Origin: CAJBVG01 sp943371235
GTDB lineage: Bacteria; Bacteroidota; Bacteroidia; Sphingobacteriales; Sphingobacteriaceae
Assembly (NCBI GenBank): GCA_943371235.1
Contig: CALRTZ010000031.1
Span: 1-36,301, forward strand
Length of the DNA: 36,301 nucleotides
Direction: 5' to 3'
Position 1 is the first letter of the stretch. Each line of letters opens with the position of its first letter. A program made the translations under genes and the position numbers. The notes under the pieces were generated by a model that was given only the letters and a program-made list of their open reading frames with translations, did not search any database and was not told the origin of the DNA. Shown here piece by piece: positions 1 to 8,151 of this stretch.

Positions 1-191
1 AATTTCCATTGGTAACTTATCAAAATGTGATGGATGAAGGTGATGTAAGAGCAGGAAATGCAAATTCATCTAAATTATACGAAGTACTACTTCGTACCGG
101 CGAAGAACGAATGCCTCCATCTGGACCATTAACTGATAATCAAATTAAAAAAATATTTATTTGGATAGAGCAAGGAGCCAAGGATAATTAG
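1..191 (+). CDS. C-terminal end of a cytochrome c-like domain protein (partial)
   Basis: The reading frame enters from the left edge, open from base 3, and stops at 189-191, so only the last ~63 residues are visible. They include RMPPSGPLTDNQIKKIF and end IWIEQGAKDN. This pattern (an MPP segment that can supply a Met haem ligand, then an 'xxIxxWIxxGA' helix) is the usual end of planctomycete-type/PSCyt1-like cytochrome c domains. The CxxCH motif would lie outside the window. The next gene has a similar C-terminal pattern (AMPKNGGKL...IEKWIATGG), so the two are probably related haem-domain proteins in one cluster. A TTG at 9 is internal, not a real start. The family call is inference from the short tail. 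Confidence 0.6.
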   Translation, partial: FPLVTYQNVMDEGDVRAGNANSSKLYEVLLRTGEERMPPSGPLTDNQIKKIFIWIEQGAKDN

Positions 192-298
192 GTAGTGTGC
201 TAGTATGCTAGTGTGCTAATGCAAGCTAATTCACAACTCACAACTCACAACTCACAACTCACAATTCACAATTCACAACTCAAAATTCACAATTCATC
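192..298. repeat. Short-period repeats E1 and A1
   Basis: Bases 192-226 carry a period-9/10 run built on 'GTGTGCTAGTATGCTA' (family E). Bases 229-298 carry seven or so imperfect units of 'CACAACTCA/CACAATTCA' with a period near 10 (family A). They fill the whole gap up to the next start codon, leaving no normal ribosome-binding region. Family A recurs near 19030, 21950 and 24850; family E recurs at 4300-4336. Confidence 0.8.
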
Positions 299-691
299 AT
301 GTTGTTTTCAAAAAAAATTTCACTTCTATGTTTGGTAATAATCGGGGGATTGAGCTCTTGTTATTACGATAATTTTGCAGAACTAAACCCAGGTATTGGT
401 TTAGAAGGCTGTACAGATACTGCTGGAGCCATTACGTTTACGGCAAATGTATTACCAATTATGCAACAAAATTGTGGAACCAGCAATCCTGGTTGTCACC
501 AAAATAATTCGAGTACAGGTTTCTACGACTTAAACTCAAAAGCAGGTGTTGATGTAGCCATTGCAGATGGTAAATACTTAGCTTCTATGAAACATTTAGC
601 AGGCGCAAGTGCAATGCCGAAAAATGGAGGGAAACTTGACGATTGCAGTATTGCTGTAATTGAGAAATGGATAGCAACAGGGGGTAATTAA
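299..691 (+). CDS. Small cytochrome c-like lipoprotein with an expanded CX6CH motif
   Basis: This is a 130-residue exported protein. Residues 1-21 form a lipoprotein signal ending in a lipobox (GGLSSC, Cys21), so it is probably membrane anchored in the periplasm or at the surface. The body resembles the PSCyt1-like domains of Bacteroidota: FTANVLPIMQQNC, then GCH at 65-67, a Met at 106 in SAMPKNGG, and a final IEKWIATGG helix. The haem-type motif is C59-x6-C66-H67 rather than CxxCH. Covalent haem attachment is therefore plausible but unproven. It sits between another cytochrome-like gene and a beta-barrel gene, which suggests a shared envelope function. ATG at 299 fits the signal peptide exactly. 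Confidence 0.65.
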   Translation: MLFSKKISLLCLVIIGGLSSCYYDNFAELNPGIGLEGCTDTAGAITFTANVLPIMQQNCGTSNPGCHQNNSSTGFYDLNSKAGVDVAIADGKYLASMKHLAGASAMPKNGGKLDDCSIAVIEKWIATGGN

Positions 692-776
692 CGAATTAAC
701 GAATTAACGAATTAACGAATTAGCGAACTAGCGAATTAACGAACTGGCGAATTAACGAAATAGCGAATAGACGAAT
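689..776. repeat. Period-9 repeat B1 (ACGAATTA units)
   Basis: About nine consecutive units of 'ACGAATTAACGAATTAGCG' type run from the stop codon of the upstream gene to the ATG at 777. The units vary between GAATTA, GAACTA and GAACTG. The same family occurs at 1680-1783, 30558-30590 and 36209-36262. Confidence 0.85.
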
Positions 777-1682
777 ATGAAAAAAAGTATACTAGCATTA
801 GGCATCATTGCAACTAGCCTATTAACCATAAACACAAGTACAGCACAGGAAACAGATCCAATGAAACTATTGGAGGAAATGAATCCTACGAATGAAAACG
901 AACCCGTAGCGGCTACCTTTAAAGGCACACGATTAATAAACCAACATACTATTGAAGTAGGTGGTAAAAGAACCTTAGACTACCGAATTGCCCACAGATT
1001 TGGTCCATTTAATTCTGGATCTTATGATTTCTGGGGATTAGACGGCGGTGCGAGCATACGCATGAGCTTAGAGTATAGTTATGATGGGCGTTTACAATTC
1101 GGATTAGGCAGAACCTCTATCGAAAAAACGTACGACTCTTATTTAAAATACAGATTACTACAACAAAATAAAAGCAATACGATGCCAGTAAGCGTAACCT
1201 TATTTTCTGGTGTGTATTACACCAATTTACAAGGTGCAGCAACCTTAATTTCTGGAGTAGATAAATACAAAAATAGATCATCGCGTTTGTCATTTGCACA
1301 ACAAATAATGATTGCACGTAAGTTCAGCGAGGACCTTTCTTTACAAATAACACCAAGCATGGTGCATTATAACCAAGTAGATAATATTGCTGATAAAAAC
1401 GATACGTATGCAATCGGATTTTTAGGTCGTTATAAATTTACCAAACGTACTGCCGTAACTTTCGAATACATGGCACGTGCCAATAAATACACCAACGCTA
1501 CTACCTATTATGATTCGATGGGTATTGGTTTAGATATAGAAACTGGCGGTCACGTTTTTCAAGTACATTTAACCAATTCGCTAGGTATTACCGAAAACCA
1601 ATTTATTACCCGCACAGTCGATACTTGGAGTGATGGGGGAATGAGGTTAGGGTTTAATATTTCGAGAGCGTTCACGTTGTAA
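777..1682 (+). CDS. Exported beta-barrel protein, DUF5777-like
   Basis: The protein has 301 residues with a cleavable signal peptide (residues 1-24, ending STAQ). The rest is rich in alternating aromatic and polar strands typical of outer-membrane barrels: TRLINQHTIEVGGKRTLDYR, then SYDFWGLDGGASIRMSLEYS. The opening pattern and the ending near GMRLGFNISRAFTL fit what I recall of the DUF5777 membrane beta-barrel family of Bacteroidota, which often lies beside cytochrome-like lipoproteins as here. The substrate or partner is unknown. The gene lies 85 bp downstream of the haem lipoprotein on the same strand, separated only by repeat B1, so co-transcription is likely. The family assignment is from pattern memory. 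Confidence 0.65.
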   Translation: MKKSILALGIIATSLLTINTSTAQETDPMKLLEEMNPTNENEPVAATFKGTRLINQHTIEVGGKRTLDYRIAHRFGPFNSGSYDFWGLDGGASIRMSLEYSYDGRLQFGLGRTSIEKTYDSYLKYRLLQQNKSNTMPVSVTLFSGVYYTNLQGAATLISGVDKYKNRSSRLSFAQQIMIARKFSEDLSLQITPSMVHYNQVDNIADKNDTYAIGFLGRYKFTKRTAVTFEYMARANKYTNATTYYDSMGIGLDIETGGHVFQVHLTNSLGITENQFITRTVDTWSDGGMRLGFNISRAFTL

Positions 1683-1783
1683 CGAATTAGCGAATTTACG
1701 AACTATCGAATTTACGACAGGAAAATTTGTTTCAAATAGCAATTTGATTCTTTCGCTAGTTCGTTAGTTCGCAATTTCGCTAT
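1680..1783. repeat. Period-9 repeats B2, two oppositely oriented blocks
   Basis: Bases 1680-1717 carry 'ACGAATTAGCGAATTTACGAA' type units. Bases 1752-1783 carry the reverse complement ('TTCGCTAGTTCGTTAGTTCG'). About 35 bp of ordinary sequence lies between them, so the two blocks could pair as a long imperfect hairpin between the two genes. Confidence 0.75.
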
Positions 1784-1788
1784 CTTTG
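1781..1788 (+). promoter_or_regulatory. Candidate Bacteroidota -7 box (TATCTTTG)
   Basis: TATCTTTG matches the Bacteroidota sigma-ABfr -7 consensus TAnnTTTG exactly. It ends only 3 bases before the ATG at 1792, so if used the mRNA would be nearly leaderless. The matching -33 element is weak (TTCG at 1760-1763 instead of TTTG). The box sits at the edge of repeat B2. Confidence 0.35.
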
Positions 1789-1791
1789 CTT

Positions 1792-3072
1792 ATGCGAACA
1801 TCCCTCCTAATTCTTCTAATTTTCATTAGTAGCCTCGCTGCTGCACAAACCTACTTCCCTCCCCTTACTGGCAACCAATGGGAAACAAAAAGTGCAAGCG
1901 ATTTAGGTTGGTGTACAGATAGTATTTCGGCACTTATAAATTTTGTAGGGCAAAATAATTCGAAAGCATTTTTGGTTTTAGTAGATGGAAGAATCGTAAT
2001 TGAAAATTATTACGGCACTTTTAATCAAGATAGTTTTTGGTATTGGGCATCGGCGGGTAAATCTATGCTTGCCACTCTTGTAGGAATTGCTGCCGAACAA
2101 AATTTGCTAAACATTAACGATACGAGTTCAAAGTATTTATCTAATGGCTGGACAAGCTGCAGCACAACAGATGAACAAAAAATAAAAATTGTACATCAGC
2201 TCAGTATGTCATCTGGTATAAATGATAATGTACCCGATGTTGATTGTACGGAACCTAGCTGTTTAACTTGTCTTGCAGAACCCGGTACTCGCTGGGCTTA
2301 CCACAATGCTGTATATACATTATTAGAAGAAGTAATTGCTAATGCAAGCAGTCAAACACTAAATCAGTTTCTAAATACAAACATCAAACTAAAAACAGGA
2401 ATGAGTGGTTTGTATATTAAGCAAGGGTATAACAATGTATATTTTAGTACCGCTCGATCTATGGCACGCTTCGGTTTGCTAGCACAAAATAATTTTGTAT
2501 GGAATACGGATACGGTTTTAAAAGATGGAACTTTTAAAACACAAATGACCAATACTTCGCAAAACCTCAATCCTGCCTACGGATATTTATGGTGGCTCAA
2601 TGGTAAAAACAAATTTATGTTACCCGGATTGCAAATCGTTTTTAATGGAATGTTAACTCCCGATGCTCCGACAGATATGTACAGTGCCATGGGTAAAAAC
2701 GGACAACTCATAAACGTAATTCCAAGTAAAAAAATGGTGGTGGTACGCATGGGAAATAAACCCTCCGACCAAAGTGAGTTACCTATGATTTTTAACAATG
2801 AAATTTGGAAACGATTGAATTCGATTATGTGTAATGCAACTTCGATCAACCATCAAGCTAAACAAAATAAGTTAAGTGTATACCCTAACCCAAGCCAAAA
2901 CGAGGTATTTATTAATGGGATAACTAATTTAAATTATTGTATTAAAAACGTTAACGGACAGGTAATGCAAGAAGGAATTTCGGAAGGCAATAAAATTTCT
3001 ATTGAGAAATTAGCTAATGGAGTTTATAGTTTAGAAATAGAAGGTAGAACTTTAAGAATTGTAAAAATTTAA
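1792..3072 (+). CDS. Secreted beta-lactamase-like serine hydrolase with T9SS sorting tail
   Basis: This is a class C beta-lactamase/penicillin-binding-like hydrolase of about 426 residues. ATG 1792 is preferred over the in-frame TTG at 1786, because MRTSLLILLIFISSLAAAQ is then a clean signal peptide. Numbering from 1786, the catalytic S89-A-G-K92 motif lies in WYWASAGKS and the Y172-H-N174 motif in WAYHNAVY. A GKNGQ segment near 303-307 stands where the third active-site motif is expected. After a short linker, SVYPNPSQNEVFI and ENGVYSLEI-like text form a type A T9SS C-terminal sorting domain (from ~366). The protein is therefore probably exported to the surface or medium. The substrate (peptide, ester or beta-lactam) cannot be told from sequence. 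Confidence 0.85.
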   Translation: MRTSLLILLIFISSLAAAQTYFPPLTGNQWETKSASDLGWCTDSISALINFVGQNNSKAFLVLVDGRIVIENYYGTFNQDSFWYWASAGKSMLATLVGIAAEQNLLNINDTSSKYLSNGWTSCSTTDEQKIKIVHQLSMSSGINDNVPDVDCTEPSCLTCLAEPGTRWAYHNAVYTLLEEVIANASSQTLNQFLNTNIKLKTGMSGLYIKQGYNNVYFSTARSMARFGLLAQNNFVWNTDTVLKDGTFKTQMTNTSQNLNPAYGYLWWLNGKNKFMLPGLQIVFNGMLTPDAPTDMYSAMGKNGQLINVIPSKKMVVVRMGNKPSDQSELPMIFNNEIWKRLNSIMCNATSINHQAKQNKLSVYPNPSQNEVFINGITNLNYCIKNVNGQVMQEGISEGNKISIEKLANGVYSLEIEGRTLRIVKI

Positions 3073-3080
3073 TTTTTTGC

Positions 3081-3183
3081 TCACAATGTACATTAAGTAC
3101 ACACAATGGTACACAATGATTTTGCTTGTGGATTTTAGAGTTTCACGCAAAGAACGCAAAGTTAAACGCAAAAAGCGCAAAGA
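3081..3183. repeat. Repeat D1 followed by repeat C1
   Basis: Bases 3081-3118 are a family D copy (TCACAATGTACATTAAGTAC..., related to 10741-10779). Bases 3141-3183 are a half copy of family C (TTTCACGCAAAGAACGCAAA then further GCAAAG units), ending directly at the ATG at 3184. Unlike the other C copies, this one has only one arm of the palindrome. Confidence 0.8.
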
Positions 3184-3551
3184 ATGAGTTTATTCTTAAA
3201 ATATATACTAGTACTTATATTCCCAATGTGCATGCTTAGCTGCTCAACTATTCATAAAACAGAAGAATATTATAAAAACACCACTTATAATCAAACAAGA
3301 AATTACTCACACTATCCAACTATAATATTTGAATTTAATGATAGTACATATACTAATATCGAGCCAACATTATATGGACATGGCAAATGGAGATTATCTG
3401 ATGATAAAAAAAAGTTGCTACTTAGGGAGTTCTTAAAGCAAGAACAGAAGAGATTGTAGATCAAGTATCAATTACATTTGAATTTGAAATATTAAAAAAA
3501 GGAAAAATTTTGCGAGATGATAGATTCTACTTGCAAAAAGTAGAAAAATAA
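3184..3551 (+). pseudogene. Frameshifted small lipoprotein gene (paralogue of the next gene)
   Basis: The open frame from ATG 3184 gives a lipoprotein signal (lipobox MLSC, Cys20), then SHYPTIIFEFNDSTYTNIEP and HGKWRLSDDKKKLLL, and stops at 3457-3459 after 91 residues. Past base ~3422 the reading frame similar to the downstream paralogue continues one frame over. It reads GVLKARTEEIVDQVS, then FEFEILKKGKI and FYLQKVEK, and stops at 3549-3551. A single missing base near 3421-3425 (cttaggga) explains this. The paralogue at 3838 reads through the same point (LLTGLNKIVIDEVT). The function is unknown; it resembles small Bacteroidota lipoproteins of copper-resistance/lipocalin-like size, but no family is claimed. 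Either a true pseudogene or a sequencing error. Confidence 0.6.
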
Positions 3552-3650
3552 TAACATTACATTTTGCGGGCTTTGCGTTTAACTTAGCGCTCTTTGCGTG
3601 AACGATTTAATATTTCACGCAAAGAACGCGAAAGTTCTCGCAAAAAACGT
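3543..3650. repeat. Palindromic repeat C2
   Basis: The core has 11-bp perfect arms, CTTTGCGTGAA (3592-3602) and TTCACGCAAAG (3614-3624), with an 11-nt spacer. The arms are extended by imperfect GCGTT/AACGC pairing. It follows the broken lipoprotein gene and is nearly identical to C3 over about 85 bp. Confidence 0.9.
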
Positions 3651-3837
3651 ATAGATTATTTTTTTATACGGCTAAGTAGAAAGAAACATTCAATAATGCA
3701 GATAATAAGTAAGCTAAATTATAAAATGAAACAAAATTTGATAAAACGTTTATTTTTTAAATAACTATAAATTAATTTTATTTATTGCATTATTTAACAT
3801 TAACTGCATAAGCATCCCTAAAAACAAAGAATACTTT

Positions 3838-4116
3838 TTGAATTCTATGTACACTCAAAATATTGGACACTCTAGTACTCCATCTATAATTTTTACATTT
3901 AAAGATAGCACCTATACTACCATTCAAATAGCATTCACTGGTCATGGAAAATGGAAGTTATCTGATGATAATAAAAAAATATTGCTTACTGGCTTAAATA
4001 AAATAGTAATAGATGAAGTAACAGAATATAATCCAGCACAGTACGAATTTGAAATATTAGAAAACGGCAATCTTTTGGTTGGTCAAGGTGGCTACTATTT
4101 ACGTAGATCAAAGTAA
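3838..4116 (+). CDS. Small lipoprotein-type protein, 5' end unclear
   Basis: This is a paralogue of the gene at 3184: STPSIIFTFKDSTYTTIQI, HGKWKLSDDNKKILLTG and YEFEILENGNLLVGQG align with it. The best ATG/TTG starts in frame (3838, 3847) give a product without any export signal. Yet the same frame is open back to 3745 and encodes a hydrophobic stretch ending in Cys (LILFIALFNINC), like the lipobox region of the paralogue. An ATG at 3726 begins MKQNLIKRLF in another frame and would join it if the six-T run at 3753-3758 had one T fewer. The original gene was therefore probably 3726-4116, now split by a frameshift in a homopolymer. The function is not recognised. Confidence 0.5.
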   Translation: MNSMYTQNIGHSSTPSIIFTFKDSTYTTIQIAFTGHGKWKLSDDNKKILLTGLNKIVIDEVTEYNPAQYEFEILENGNLLVGQGGYYLRRSK

Positions 4117-4166
4117 GTATACTTTATTTATATTTGAAATATTTCAGACAAAAATACATTAGGTTG

Positions 4167-4336
4167 TAGAAAAAAAATAACATTACATTTTGCGGGCTTT
4201 GCGTTTAACTTAGCGCTCTTTGCGTGAACGATTTAATATTTCACGCAAAGAATGCGAAAATTAAACGTAAAAAATGCAAAGTGTAAGATGTTGCCCCCAT
4301 TAGCACACTAGCATACTATCACACTAGCACACTAAC
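4167..4336. repeat. Palindromic repeat C3 and repeat E2
   Basis: Bases 4167-4281 repeat C2 almost base for base (ATTTTGCGGGCTTTGCGTTT... through TTTCACGCAAAGAATGCG). Bases 4299-4336 carry E-family units in the opposite orientation to E1 (ATTAGCACACTAGCATAC...). This block separates the + strand lipoprotein gene from the convergent pepT gene. Confidence 0.85.
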
Positions 4337-5573
4337 TCCTCTCTTCCCACACTTGTACCAACTCCACAATCGTATCTACCGCTAGCTCCATATCTTGCAC
4401 AGAAACCCATTCGAGTTTAGAATGGAAGGCGTGCTCACCAGCAAATATATTAGGGCAAGGTAAGCCCATAAACGATAAACGCGAACCATCTGTTCCACCA
4501 CGTATGCCACCGCTCACAGGGTTCATGCCTGCTCTACGTATAGCTTCTTCTGCATACTCCACCAATTGCGGATGTTTAAGCAACACTTCTTTCATGTTTC
4601 TGTATTGGTTGTGTACTTCTATTTTATACATAGAACCTGGATAGTTCGACATTACTTTTTTGGCAATTTCTTCTACAAAGTGTTCATGCACTTTTAATTT
4701 CTGTGTATCAAAATCGCGAATTATAAATTGAATAGTAGCGCTCTCCATGTTTCCACTAATGGAAGTAGGATGCACAAAGCCTTCTCGTCCGCTTGTTGTT
4801 TCAGGCGAATAAGAATCTTTAGGTAATGCCGCCACAATATCCGATGCAATTTTTACCGCATTCTCCATTTTATCTTTTGCAAAACCAGGGTGCGAGGCTA
4901 CGCCATAAATGTGAATACTCATTCCATCGGCCGAAAAAGTTTCGTCTTCTATATGTCCACGTGTTTCGCCATCCATGGTATAGGCAAAATCAGCAGCTAA
5001 CTTTTTCAAATTCACTTTATCCACTCCCCTACCAATTTCTTCGTCGGGGGTAAACAATATTTTTATTTCTCCATGTTTTATACTCGGATTTTGTATGAGT
5101 TGATGGATGGCATCCATAATTTCTGCCACACCTGCCTTATTATCGGCACCCAATAAAGTCGTACCATCTGCTGTAATAATATCATTCCCTAGTTGATCTA
5201 ATAAAGCCGGATGCTCTGATGTTTTTAACACTTGCGTGTGATCTTTGGGCAATACAATGTCTTTACCATCGTAATTTTTATGGATAATAGGATTCACATC
5301 TTTACCTGTACAATCTGGCGAGGTATCCATGTGTGAGCAGAAACAAATTACTGGAACTTTTTTGTTGGTATTTGATGGTAGTGTTCCATACACATATCCG
5401 TTTTCATCCATCTCCGCATCCGAAATACCCATGGCTAGTAATTCTTCTACTAACAACTTACCTAAGTTTTTTTGCTTCTCTGTTGATGGGCAAGTAGGCG
5501 AGCTAGAGTCCGACTGTGTATCAATTTTTACATATGTTAAAAATCGTTCGGTTACGGTATACGTTAATTTCAT
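4332..5573 (-). CDS. pepT: Peptidase T (tripeptide aminopeptidase)
   Basis: This is a cytosolic zinc aminopeptidase of family M20B that removes the N-terminal residue from tripeptides. At 413 residues it has the usual family length. Metal and catalytic residues are in place: H81 and D83 in SHMDTSPD, D144 in LGADNKAGVAEIM, E178-E179 in FTPDEEIGRG, D201 in YTMDGE, and H381 in AGEHAFHSKLEW. The start at 5573 gives the typical PepT N-terminus (TVTERFLTYVKIDTQSD). No signal peptide is present. It is convergent with the small lipoprotein genes, and its 3' end touches repeat E2. The LytTR regulator gene lies 57 bp upstream on the same strand. Confidence 0.95.
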   Translation of the reverse strand: MKLTYTVTERFLTYVKIDTQSDSSSPTCPSTEKQKNLGKLLVEELLAMGISDAEMDENGYVYGTLPSNTNKKVPVICFCSHMDTSPDCTGKDVNPIIHKNYDGKDIVLPKDHTQVLKTSEHPALLDQLGNDIITADGTTLLGADNKAGVAEIMDAIHQLIQNPSIKHGEIKILFTPDEEIGRGVDKVNLKKLAADFAYTMDGETRGHIEDETFSADGMSIHIYGVASHPGFAKDKMENAVKIASDIVAALPKDSYSPETTSGREGFVHPTSISGNMESATIQFIIRDFDTQKLKVHEHFVEEIAKKVMSNYPGSMYKIEVHNQYRNMKEVLLKHPQLVEYAEEAIRRAGMNPVSGGIRGGTDGSRLSFMGLPCPNIFAGEHAFHSKLEWVSVQDMELAVDTIVELVQVWEERS

Positions 5574-5630
5574 ATCAATACTAATTTGATTCGAAATTAA
5601 TCAAAATAATTTAGTAAAATTAAGATAATC

Positions 5631-6386
5631 TTATCTCCCCAATAACCAAGTTTTAAAATCCGAAGATCGTTCGGTACTTACAATGGTTTCTTCTTCGGTT
5701 TTAGGTTTGAGGGTAATTTTTACTCGCGATTTTGTATAGGTAAACATATTATCGATGGCTTCAAAACACAAAATACATTGCCTATTAATTCTAAAAAACT
5801 GTTTAGGATCTAAGATTCTTTCGAGCTCATCAAGGTTTTCATCTATAGGTAATACTTCTCCATTTTTCATGGTCATGAGTGTTACTTTTTGCTTCGAATA
5901 AAAATAGGCGGCATCGGCAATCTCTATGGCTTTAATGGTGTGCCCATACCTCACTACAATTCTTTTTTGCTGAACTTTAACCAAGGCATCTTGTAATAAT
6001 TCTATTTTAGCATGCGATTCATCTTTATCAAAATACTCTTTGAATTTTGCTATGGCTGATTGTAATTCTTCTTTTTTAATTGGTTTCAACAGGTAATCAA
6101 CACTTGCCAACTTAAACGCTTTTACTGCATACTCATCATACGCAGTGGTGAAAATTATAGGAATGCGTAATTCTATTTTTTTGAAAATTTCAAAACTTAA
6201 ACCATCCGATAATTGGATGTCGCAAAAAATCAAATCAACTTTTTCTTTATTTTGTTTAAAGAAATCGATGCTAGATTTAATGCTATCTGGCTGTGCAAGT
6301 AACAAAACATTTTCTTCAATTTTTTTAATCGCTGTATTTAAACGTTCCGCTGCTACATTTTCATCTTCAATAATAACAATGTTCAT
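5631..6386 (-). CDS. LytTR-family response regulator
   Basis: This is a two-component response regulator of 251 residues. Residues 1-120 form a receiver domain with acidic pocket E7-D8, phospho-acceptor D56 (FCDIQLSDG), T80 (FTTAYDEYA) and K101 (YLLKPI). Residues ~140-250 form a LytTR DNA-binding domain (RIVVRYGHTIKAI, FRINRQCIL, STERSSDFKTWL). It starts one base after the stop of the kinase gene (TAG-T-ATG), so the two are translationally coupled and form a cognate pair. The target genes are unknown. The phosphorelay residues all appear intact. Confidence 0.9.
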   Translation of the reverse strand: MNIVIIEDENVAAERLNTAIKKIEENVLLLAQPDSIKSSIDFFKQNKEKVDLIFCDIQLSDGLSFEIFKKIELRIPIIFTTAYDEYAVKAFKLASVDYLLKPIKKEELQSAIAKFKEYFDKDESHAKIELLQDALVKVQQKRIVVRYGHTIKAIEIADAAYFYSKQKVTLMTMKNGEVLPIDENLDELERILDPKQFFRINRQCILCFEAIDNMFTYTKSRVKITLKPKTEEETIVSTERSSDFKTWLLGR

Positions 6387-6387
6387 A

Positions 6388-7104
6388 CTAATCTATTAAA
6401 GGAATCTTTACAGTAAAGATATTCATTTCATTTAGTATTATTATTTTTTCGGAACTCAACAATTCATAGCGTTTAGAAATATTCTCTAAACCTATTGCCG
6501 TAGACTCCACTCCCGAACTTTTCAGTTGTATTATATTCTGAACAATCAGATAATTGTCTAATTTGTATATTTTTATAACTAAAGGAAATTCTCTAGAAGC
6601 TGTATTGTGTTTAATAGCATTTTCTGTTAATAATTGCAGACATAATGGTACTATACGCTTATTAAATATTTCGAGTGGTATTTGTAATTCGAATTTAATT
6701 TTACCTAAAAATCTTTGTTCAATTAAGAATATATAATTCTCTAATAATTTTAGTTCTTCACTTAAATAAATTAAATTCTTTTCTCTATAATTTAACAATT
6801 CTCTATAAAAATCTGAGAGTATTTCTACAAATACTACAGCTTTAGCCGGATTAGTTTCAATAATTCCTGCGAGCGTATTAAAACTATTAAATAAAAAATG
6901 TGGGTTAATTTGATTTCTTAAGGTTTCTAATTGAAAGCGAATTCGTTCGTTTTCAAATTGTTGTTTTTCTCTAATTTCTTTTGTTCTCCATTGAATCAAA
7001 TAATAAATTGATATTATTATTAAAATAAAAAACAAAAAAATGAACCATGATTTTTGCCAAATTGGAGATTCTATTTTTAATGATAAAAAAATATTATTTA
7101 ACAT
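6388..7104 (-). CDS. LytS/YehU-type histidine kinase, short, lacking a sensor domain
   Basis: This is a 238-residue member of the His_kinase (PF06580) family. One transmembrane helix lies at about 20-38 (FIFLFFILIIISIYYLI). The phospho-acceptor H69 is in RNQINPHFLFNSFNTL, the ATP-binding N162 in LLTENAIKHN, and a G-box near the end (GLENISKRYELL). The N-terminus (SLKIESPIWQKSWFI) looks like the tail of a Y_Y_Y domain running into the membrane helix, which in larger Bacteroidota kinases follows a beta-propeller sensor. Here nothing precedes it: the stop of the aldolase gene is only 21 bp upstream. It either relies on the membrane helix or a partner for sensing, or is a shortened descendant. 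Confidence 0.85.
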   Translation of the reverse strand: MLNNIFLSLKIESPIWQKSWFIFLFFILIIISIYYLIQWRTKEIREKQQFENERIRFQLETLRNQINPHFLFNSFNTLAGIIETNPAKAVVFVEILSDFYRELLNYREKNLIYLSEELKLLENYIFLIEQRFLGKIKFELQIPLEIFNKRIVPLCLQLLTENAIKHNTASREFPLVIKIYKLDNYLIVQNIIQLKSSGVESTAIGLENISKRYELLSSEKIIILNEMNIFTVKIPLID

Positions 7105-7125
7105 AGGAATTGATTGCTTTCAATT

Positions 7126-8145
7126 TTAAATTCTGAACTTCTGAATAGCACTCATCACCTTCTCTAAATCTTCATCATTAAAATCTAAATGTGTTACAAA
7201 GCGCATGGTTTGTTTGCCCATGGTATTGGCTACAATATTGTTGCTTTTTAGGTACGCAATAAATTCATCCGATGGAACATCCTCCTTTAATTTAAAAATA
7301 ATAATGTTAGTAAGTACAGGTAATAGTTCTTTCACATAATTAACGGCACTTAAACTCTTCCCAATTTCTTTCGCTCTACGATGATCTTCTTCTATTCTGT
7401 TTATATGATGATCTAATGCATACAAAGCTGCTGCTGCCAATACACCTGCTTGCCTCATACCGCCACCAAACAATCTTCTATACCTGCGTGCCTTTGCAAT
7501 AAACTCTTTAGAACCTAACAAGGCTGAACCAACCGGCGCACCTAGGCCTTTAGAAAAACAAACGGAAACAGAATCAAAATATCTTGAATATTCTTTCGGA
7601 TTGTCTTTTGTTTCGTGTAAGGCGTTAAACACTCTTGCACCATCTAAATGTAAAGGCAATTGATGCTTCTTACACATTTCAGAAATAGCCGCAATTTCTG
7701 CTATCGTATAATATCCACCGCCTGCTTTATTCAAAGTATTTTCTAAAGCCACTAGAGATGTGCGTGGCAAATTAATTATAGGAGGATGAATATTATCTTC
7801 AACATGTGTAGCATTAATTTTTCCAGCAGCACCCTGCACTGCACGCACTTGTACCCCCGAATTAAAGGCCATTCCTCCGCCCTCGTAATTATAAATATGT
7901 GATGTTGCGTCGCAAATAACTTCATCGCCCGGTATGGTATGTGTTTTAATGGCAATTTGATTGGTCATGGTGCCAGATGGACAAAAAACTGCGGATTCGA
8001 AGCCAAATAGGCCTGCAACTTTTTGTTCCAATGCATTAATTGTTGGATCTTCACCATAAACATCGTCGCCTAGAGGGGCAGAAAACATGGCCTCTAACAT
8101 TCCTTTTGTGGGTTTAGTTACGGTGTCGCTTCTTAAATCTATCAT
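7126..8145 (-). CDS. ltaE: Low-specificity L-threonine aldolase
   Basis: This is a PLP-dependent enzyme cleaving L-threonine/allo-threonine to glycine and acetaldehyde, in the cytosol. At 339 residues it has the normal length. The N-terminal signature MIDLRSDTVTKPT, the PLP-region GTMTNQIAI, the LHLDGARVFNA segment (D168 to PLP nitrogen) and the Schiff-base lysine K199 in VCFSKGLGAPVGS are all present. It is first of three same-strand genes with short gaps (21 bp, then 1 bp) leading into the kinase/regulator pair; the link in function is not obvious. Its start lies only 6 bp from the divergent start at 8152, so its promoter must lie inside the neighbouring gene's 5' region. Confidence 0.93.
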   Translation of the reverse strand: MIDLRSDTVTKPTKGMLEAMFSAPLGDDVYGEDPTINALEQKVAGLFGFESAVFCPSGTMTNQIAIKTHTIPGDEVICDATSHIYNYEGGGMAFNSGVQVRAVQGAAGKINATHVEDNIHPPIINLPRTSLVALENTLNKAGGGYYTIAEIAAISEMCKKHQLPLHLDGARVFNALHETKDNPKEYSRYFDSVSVCFSKGLGAPVGSALLGSKEFIAKARRYRRLFGGGMRQAGVLAAAALYALDHHINRIEEDHRRAKEIGKSLSAVNYVKELLPVLTNIIIFKLKEDVPSDEFIAYLKSNNIVANTMGKQTMRFVTHLDFNDEDLEKVMSAIQKFRI

Positions 8146-8151
8146 ATAGGT

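Noticed and set aside
229..298. CRISPR array
   Set aside because: Units are ~10 bp with no spacers; this is a simple tandem repeat.
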